Below, one piece after another: positions 5,612-8,941 of a stretch of 8,941 nt of DNA. The position numbers were made by a program, and so were the translations under genes. The stretch's first letter is position 1; every line of letters starts with the position of its first letter. Below the pieces are notes generated by a model. It was not told where the DNA came from. It was given only the letters and a program-made list of their open reading frames with translations, and did no database searches. This DNA is from Candidatus Solibacter sp. (GTDB taxonomy: Bacteria > Acidobacteriota > Terriglobia > Bryobacterales > Bryobacteraceae), in the NCBI GenBank assembly GCA_026394025.1, contig JAPKZC010000316.1, forward strand, positions 7,628 to 16,568, in the 5' to 3' direction.

Positions 5612-5779
5612 ATGGGATCGGCGGTTGTTCTAATCGGCGCGCTGTGCGCGGCCTGCGTCTGTTTCGCGGAAACAATCGGCTCTGGCAATGCAGCGCCGGG
5701 AGCGGAGCCTACCGGTTGGAGTGTTGCCATGACCCGCACGTATGGAGCACCCGGCGATTTCCAGAACGAAGGCAAGTAA
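5612..5779 (+). CDS. Small predicted secreted peptide (55 aa), unknown function
   Basis: I recognise no family. The frame begins at ATG 5612 behind a near-perfect AAGGAGG. The first 19 residues (MGSAVVLIGALCAACVCFA) are hydrophobic and end in a plausible signal peptidase site CFA|ETI, although the usual N-terminal positive charge is absent. The mature part would be about 36 residues, rich in Gly, Ala and Pro, ending SVAMTRTYGAPGDFQNEGK. It stops at 5779, 12 bases before the start of the CBM9/DUF5916 gene, in the same direction, so the two are probably co-transcribed. It may be a genuine small exported peptide, a leader-type ORF, or the truncated front of a longer gene. The strong ribosome site and the tight spacing support translation. 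Confidence 0.5.
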   Translation: MGSAVVLIGALCAACVCFAETIGSGNAAPGAEPTGWSVAMTRTYGAPGDFQNEGK

Positions 5780-5791
5780 CCCACCGGACCT

Positions 5792-7904
5792 ATGCTGCGA
5801 TTGACTCGAGTCTGCGCGCTCGCTTTGTGCTTTGCCGCCTGGCTGCAGGCCCAGAACGGGGGAGCCTCCAATTCCATTCAACTCGACGGCAAGCTGGACG
5901 AGCCGGCTTGGCGAGAGGCGAAGTTGACGGTCGATCTGGTGCAGCAGTCGCCAGCGCCGGGAGCGCCAAGCCTGTATCGGACCAGGGTCCGTGTGCAGGT
6001 ACTGGACAACAAGCTCTACTTCGGATTTGAGTGCACCGATCCGGACGCAAAGGCGATCGCGGTCCACACCATGCAGCGGGATGGCAACGTGGAAGGCGAC
6101 GACTCTGTGGCCGTCGTTTTGGACACCCACGGCGATCGCCGCACGGGCTACTTCTTCCGTGTCAACGCCGCCGGGGCCCGGGTGGACGGTTTCATCGCGG
6201 GTTCCGAAAAGCCAAGACTCGACTGGGACGGCATCTGGGACGCACGAGTTGCCCGAACTGCGGACGGCTGGTCGGCGGAGATCGCCATCCCGGCAAACAC
6301 CATGAGCTTCACGAAAGGCCTGGCCGAGTGGGGCGTGAACTTCGAGCGCAACATCGCGCGCGACCGCGCCGTTCTACGCTGGACGTCGCCCACGCTCGAT
6401 TCCGCTTTGTACGATCTCAGCCGTGCCGGTTCACTCAGCGGCGTCGAGCGATTGGAGCAGGGGCGCGGCATCGAAGTGAGTCCCTTCGCCGTGGGGCGGG
6501 TGCAGACGGATTTCCGCCGGGGCAGCCGGGTGTGGCAAGGGCAGCCCGGCGCCGACATCACATGGCGGATCGCGCCGCAACTCGCGTCGGTCTTCACGTT
6601 CAATACGGATTTCGCGGAAACGGAAGTGGACTCCCGCCAGCTCAATGTCACGCGCTTCCCACTCTTCTTTCCGGAGAAGCGTTCGTTCTTTCTCGAAGGC
6701 GCCAACCAGTTCCAGTTCGGCCTCGGCCTGGACGGGCAGTTCATCCCGTTCTTTAGCCGCAAAGTCGGCCTGTATGCGGGTGAGCAGATCCCGATCAACG
6801 CCGGCGTGAAGCTGAACGGCCGCATGGGCAAGTGGAACGTTGGTCTGCTGGACGTGCAGACCCGGGACAAGTACGTCACCTCCGTCGGGACCGTGGTGCC
6901 GGGGACCAACCTTTTTGCCGGCCGGATATCCTATGACTTCACTCCGAAGCTGCGGATCGGCACGCTGGTGACCAACGGAAATCCGGACGGGGTTCACCGC
7001 AACACGCTGGCTGGGTTCGATGGTGTGTGGCGCACATCGGAGTTCCTGGGGAACAAGAACTTCCTGGTTGGCGGATTCAAGATCGACTATCCCAACGATC
7101 TCTGGGACTGCTTCGTCTCGCTGAACCAGTTCGGCGAATCTCTCGACGCTGGTCTCGGCTTCCTGCCCAGGCCCGGCACTCGCCGCTTTGACGCGTCGTG
7201 TGAGTTCAAGCCGCGGCCCAGCAAGAGTGGGCCTCTCCGTTGGGTGCGGCAGGAGTTCATGGAGCACCGCTACTACCGGGTGACGAACTACTGGAGTCAC
7301 GGAATCCTGGCGTTTCTTCTGGGCGCCGGTCAATGTCCAACTGGAATCCGGCGACCGGTTCGAATTCAACTGGGCACCGTCGTATGAGTTTCTGCCGGAG
7401 CCGTTTGAAATATCCGAGGGTGTGACCTTGCCGGTGGGCGGCTACAACTTCACGCGGTTCCGCGGGGAGTTCGAAACCAGCAGCCACCGCTGGTGGCAGT
7501 TCGAGACCACAACCTGGTTCGGGAGCTTCTACAACGGGCGGTTGCTTCAGCAAGAAAACGCCCTCCGCTTCACCGATCGCAAGGGCCGCTGGCAGGCAGG
7601 GCTGGCCAGTGAACAGAACTTCGGCACCCTGAAGGAAGGCACCTTCGTGCAGCGGCTGATGCAGTTCAACCTGGTGCATGCTTTCAACCCCAACCTGGTG
7701 TGGAGCAACTTTCTACAGTACGATACCGAGTCGCACAATGTCGGCAACAACATGCGCCTGCGCTGGACGCTCAAGCCGGGCAACGACCTCTTCATTGTGT
7801 GGAATCGCGGCTGGCAGAGGCTGCTGCTCAGCCGGAGCGATCTGAATGTCATACCGGACAAGGACGTTCTGGCGGTCAAGCTGCGATGGACGTTCAAGAG
7901 GTAG
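5792..7904 (+). pseudogene. CBM9 + DUF5916 outer-membrane protein, one +1 frameshift
   Basis: The first frame runs 5792-7387. A signal peptide (MLRLTRVCALALCFAAWLQA, cut near residue 20) leads into a CBM9-like carbohydrate-binding domain. Its motifs are IQLDGKLDEPAWREA at 29-43, FGFECTDPDA, RRTGYFFRVNAAG and WSAEIAIPANTMSF. The DUF5916 region, a predicted outer-membrane beta-barrel, begins around residue 225 and contains the hallmark FPEKRSFFLEGANQFQFG. Near 7284-7300 the reading shifts by one base: frame one loses similarity (SHGILAFLLGAGQCP) while the next frame reads TESWRFFWAPVNVQLESGDR and continues to TAG 7902-7904. Dropping one base near 7290-7292 gives a single product of about 703 residues, normal for the family. 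The substrate is unknown; a role in glycan binding or uptake at the cell surface is inferred. Confidence 0.85.
7284..7904 (+). other. C-terminal half of the DUF5916 barrel in the shifted frame
   Basis: This frame is open from just after TGA 7281-7283 to the TAG at 7902-7904. It has no start of its own at the frameshift point; the first ATG or GTG-type start (GTG 7422) has no ribosome site. It carries alternating aromatic/hydrophobic strands typical of outer-membrane barrels (WWQFETTTWFGSFYNG, FVQRLMQFNLVHAFN, NNMRLRWTLKPGNDLFIVWN) and ends AVKLRWTFKR, like a last beta-strand. It is not a separate gene but the tail of the upstream protein. Confidence 0.8.
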
Positions 7905-7961
7905 GCAATTGAAGGCGCGTGGATTCTTTTCGGGATTCCCGTGTAATTCCTGCTACTGGCG

Positions 7962-8282
7962 TTAGCCCATGATGCTGGAGGCGGGACGCAATCCGCCGTA
8001 CGCGCCGCTGCCGTTTGCGTCGTTGCGTGCCGTGCCTTCGGAGCGAGCCATTTCGCCCGCGTAGAAGGCGAGCAGCGTGCATTCATCGTACTCAATCGCA
8101 CGGGCGTACTGACGGATATAGCTGGTGTTGTAAATGCCACCGGGCAATTTGCGGAAATCGCCCTGTTCAATGGCTTCCAGGGAGCGTATGCTGATCTTGG
8201 TAGAATCGGCGATTTGCTCGAGCGAGATGCCACGATTGCGGCGAATCGTGGACAGACCAAGAACGCTTTTTTCCTCTTTCAT
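7962..8282 (-). CDS. Stand-alone RodZ-type helix-turn-helix protein
   Basis: Encodes 106 residues from ATG 8280-8282, with GAGG about 7 bases upstream. Residues 8-70 form the HTH_25/RodZ-type DNA- or protein-binding domain. Key parts are STIRRNRGISLEQIADSTKI, SLEAIEQGDFRKLPGGIY and IRQYARAIEYDE. In RodZ this domain binds MreB and is followed by a membrane helix and a periplasmic part. Here the protein ends about 35 residues after the domain in a Gly/Ser-rich tail (NGSGAYGGLRP), with no membrane helix, so it is more likely a soluble regulator. It converges on the DUF5916 gene (57 bases between them) and is divergent from the phosphatase-like gene, with which it shares a 117-base upstream region. 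Regulation of that neighbour or of itself is possible but unproven. Confidence 0.85.
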   Translation of the reverse strand: MKEEKSVLGLSTIRRNRGISLEQIADSTKISIRSLEAIEQGDFRKLPGGIYNTSYIRQYARAIEYDECTLLAFYAGEMARSEGTARNDANGSGAYGGLRPASSIMG

Positions 8283-8399
8283 CTCCCTGCCTCGCCAGGC
8301 ATTGACCCATGACTAGTACTAACGCCCAGCTAGAATTGAACTGGCTGTATTTACGGTAACAATATAACATCCGTACATCCTCTGCTAGACTCTTTTTTT
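8283..8399. promoter_or_regulatory. Divergent promoter region between the HTH and phosphatase-like genes
   Basis: A locally AT-rich gap of 117 bases. For the rightward gene, TGCTAGACT (8383-8391) is an extended -10 match (TGN then TAGACT) with only 8 bases between it and the ATG at 8400, mostly a T-run. This would give a leaderless mRNA. A second candidate -10, TATAAC at 8363-8368, has TTGAAC at 8336-8341 upstream, but at 21 bases the spacing is too long. For the leftward gene I see only weak matches around TACTAG on the minus strand. Elements are suggested by eye only. Confidence 0.35.
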
Positions 8400-8941
8400 A
8401 TGCGTATTTGCCGTCGCCACTTCAACTTGAGTCTGCTCGGCAGCGCCTCCGCGCGGTTGGCAACCGGCCTCACGCCAAGACCCAAGTTGTTGGTACTGAT
8501 AGTTTTAGAACAAATGAGGCAGGACTACTGGGACGCTGCGGCCGGTCAATTTGGGTCCGGCGGACTGCGCCGCATCTTGTCAAAAGGAGCACATTTCCCC
8601 GATTGCCGCCACCTGGCGAGCAGTTTCTCCGCCTCTACACTCTCCACGTTGGCCACAGGGGCCTGGCCGGCGCAGCACGGGATCGTGGCGGACTCGTGGT
8701 ATGACCGGGCGGCCCACAACGCTGTACCTGCCTCCCAGGAGGGGCTGTTGGCCACCACGCTGACCGCGCAGGTGGCAGCCGATCCGCGCACGCGTACTTT
8801 CGTGATCGGCATGGACGGTGCGCAATCCTCGCTGTTCGCCGGGACGCCGGAAGCGCGGCAGTTCTGGATGGACCCGCGGGGCCAGTTCACTACTCTGCGG
8901 GACCCGCCGGATTGGCTGGGTGAGTTCAATTCGCTGCGGCC
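8400..8941 (+). CDS. Alkaline-phosphatase-superfamily protein (type I phosphodiesterase/NPP-like), N-terminal part
   Basis: The frame from ATG 8400 stays open to the end of the window (180 codons), so the gene is cut by the window edge. A Tat-like motif, RRHFNLSLLG at residues 5-14, begins a signal sequence, implying export. The core shows the superfamily's first strand (KLLVLIVLEQMRQDYWD, residues 29-45) and the nucleophile region FSASTLSTLATGAWPAQHGI, followed by VADSWYDR and a later strand TFVIGMDGAQSSLFAG. Members hydrolyse phosphomono- or diesters, or act as sulfatases or phosphonate hydrolases, with two metal ions; the substrate here is unknown. The residue usually given as the first metal-binding Asp appears as Glu37, and the nucleophile would be a Ser or Thr in FSASTLST. 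No Shine-Dalgarno is present; the ATG fits the Tat signal well. Confidence 0.8.
   Translation, partial: MRICRRHFNLSLLGSASARLATGLTPRPKLLVLIVLEQMRQDYWDAAAGQFGSGGLRRILSKGAHFPDCRHLASSFSASTLSTLATGAWPAQHGIVADSWYDRAAHNAVPASQEGLLATTLTAQVAADPRTRTFVIGMDGAQSSLFAGTPEARQFWMDPRGQFTTLRDPPDWLGEFNSLR

Noticed and set aside
7905..7961. Possible terminator between the convergent DUF5916 and HTH genes
   Set aside because: Only very short inverted repeats (CGGGA/TCCCG with almost no loop, and GCTA/TAGC) are present and none is followed by a U-run; not enough to call.

Overview
The window is GC-rich and gene-dense and looks like an Acidobacteriota chromosome, most likely the Bryobacterales/Solibacter group. That placement is inferred from gene content: a REP-associated tyrosine transposase with its palindromes, a Tat-exported sugar isomerase-like TIM barrel, and a CBM9 + DUF5916 outer-membrane protein. 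No marker gene proves it.

Layout. (1) 1-729: the 3' end of leuS (+), then a compact REP/RAYT element of about 612 bp. It holds one transposase gene between two near-identical palindromes in opposite orientation. (2) 726-1895 (-): an RlmD/TrmA-type RNA uracil-C5 methyltransferase converging on leuS; its N-terminal TRAM domain is cut off from the Fe-S and catalytic domains by an in-frame TAG. (3) 1953-5531 (+): a tightly spaced run of trpS, an MFS transporter (in-frame TAA near its end), a Tat-signal TIM-barrel protein and a FlK-like hot-dog thioesterase. (4) 5528-5565: a GTAG plus double-hairpin repeat at the end of that run. (5) 5612-7904 (+): a small predicted secreted peptide with a strong ribosome binding site, then a CBM9/DUF5916 protein broken by a frameshift. 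(6) 7962-8282 (-): a stand-alone RodZ-type helix-turn-helix protein, divergent from (7) 8400-end (+): the start of a Tat-signal alkaline-phosphatase-superfamily protein.

The left half is a translation-related neighbourhood (leuS, rlmD, trpS); the right half is mostly envelope or exported proteins. Two features stand out. First, the TAG stop codons of both leuS and the methyltransferase gene lie inside the GTAG heads of the two REP palindromes, so the element fits exactly between two convergent stop codons. A third GTAG plus hairpin structure sits on the thioesterase stop codon. Second, four genes (RAYT, RlmD, MFS, DUF5916) each carry exactly one apparent lesion (two nonsense codons, two +1 shifts) with otherwise well-preserved coding on both sides, and trpS carries an in-frame 24-bp tandem duplication. 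Recent decay, consensus sequence error or recoding could each explain the lesions; the sequence alone cannot decide. I see no CRISPR array, rRNA or tRNA gene.
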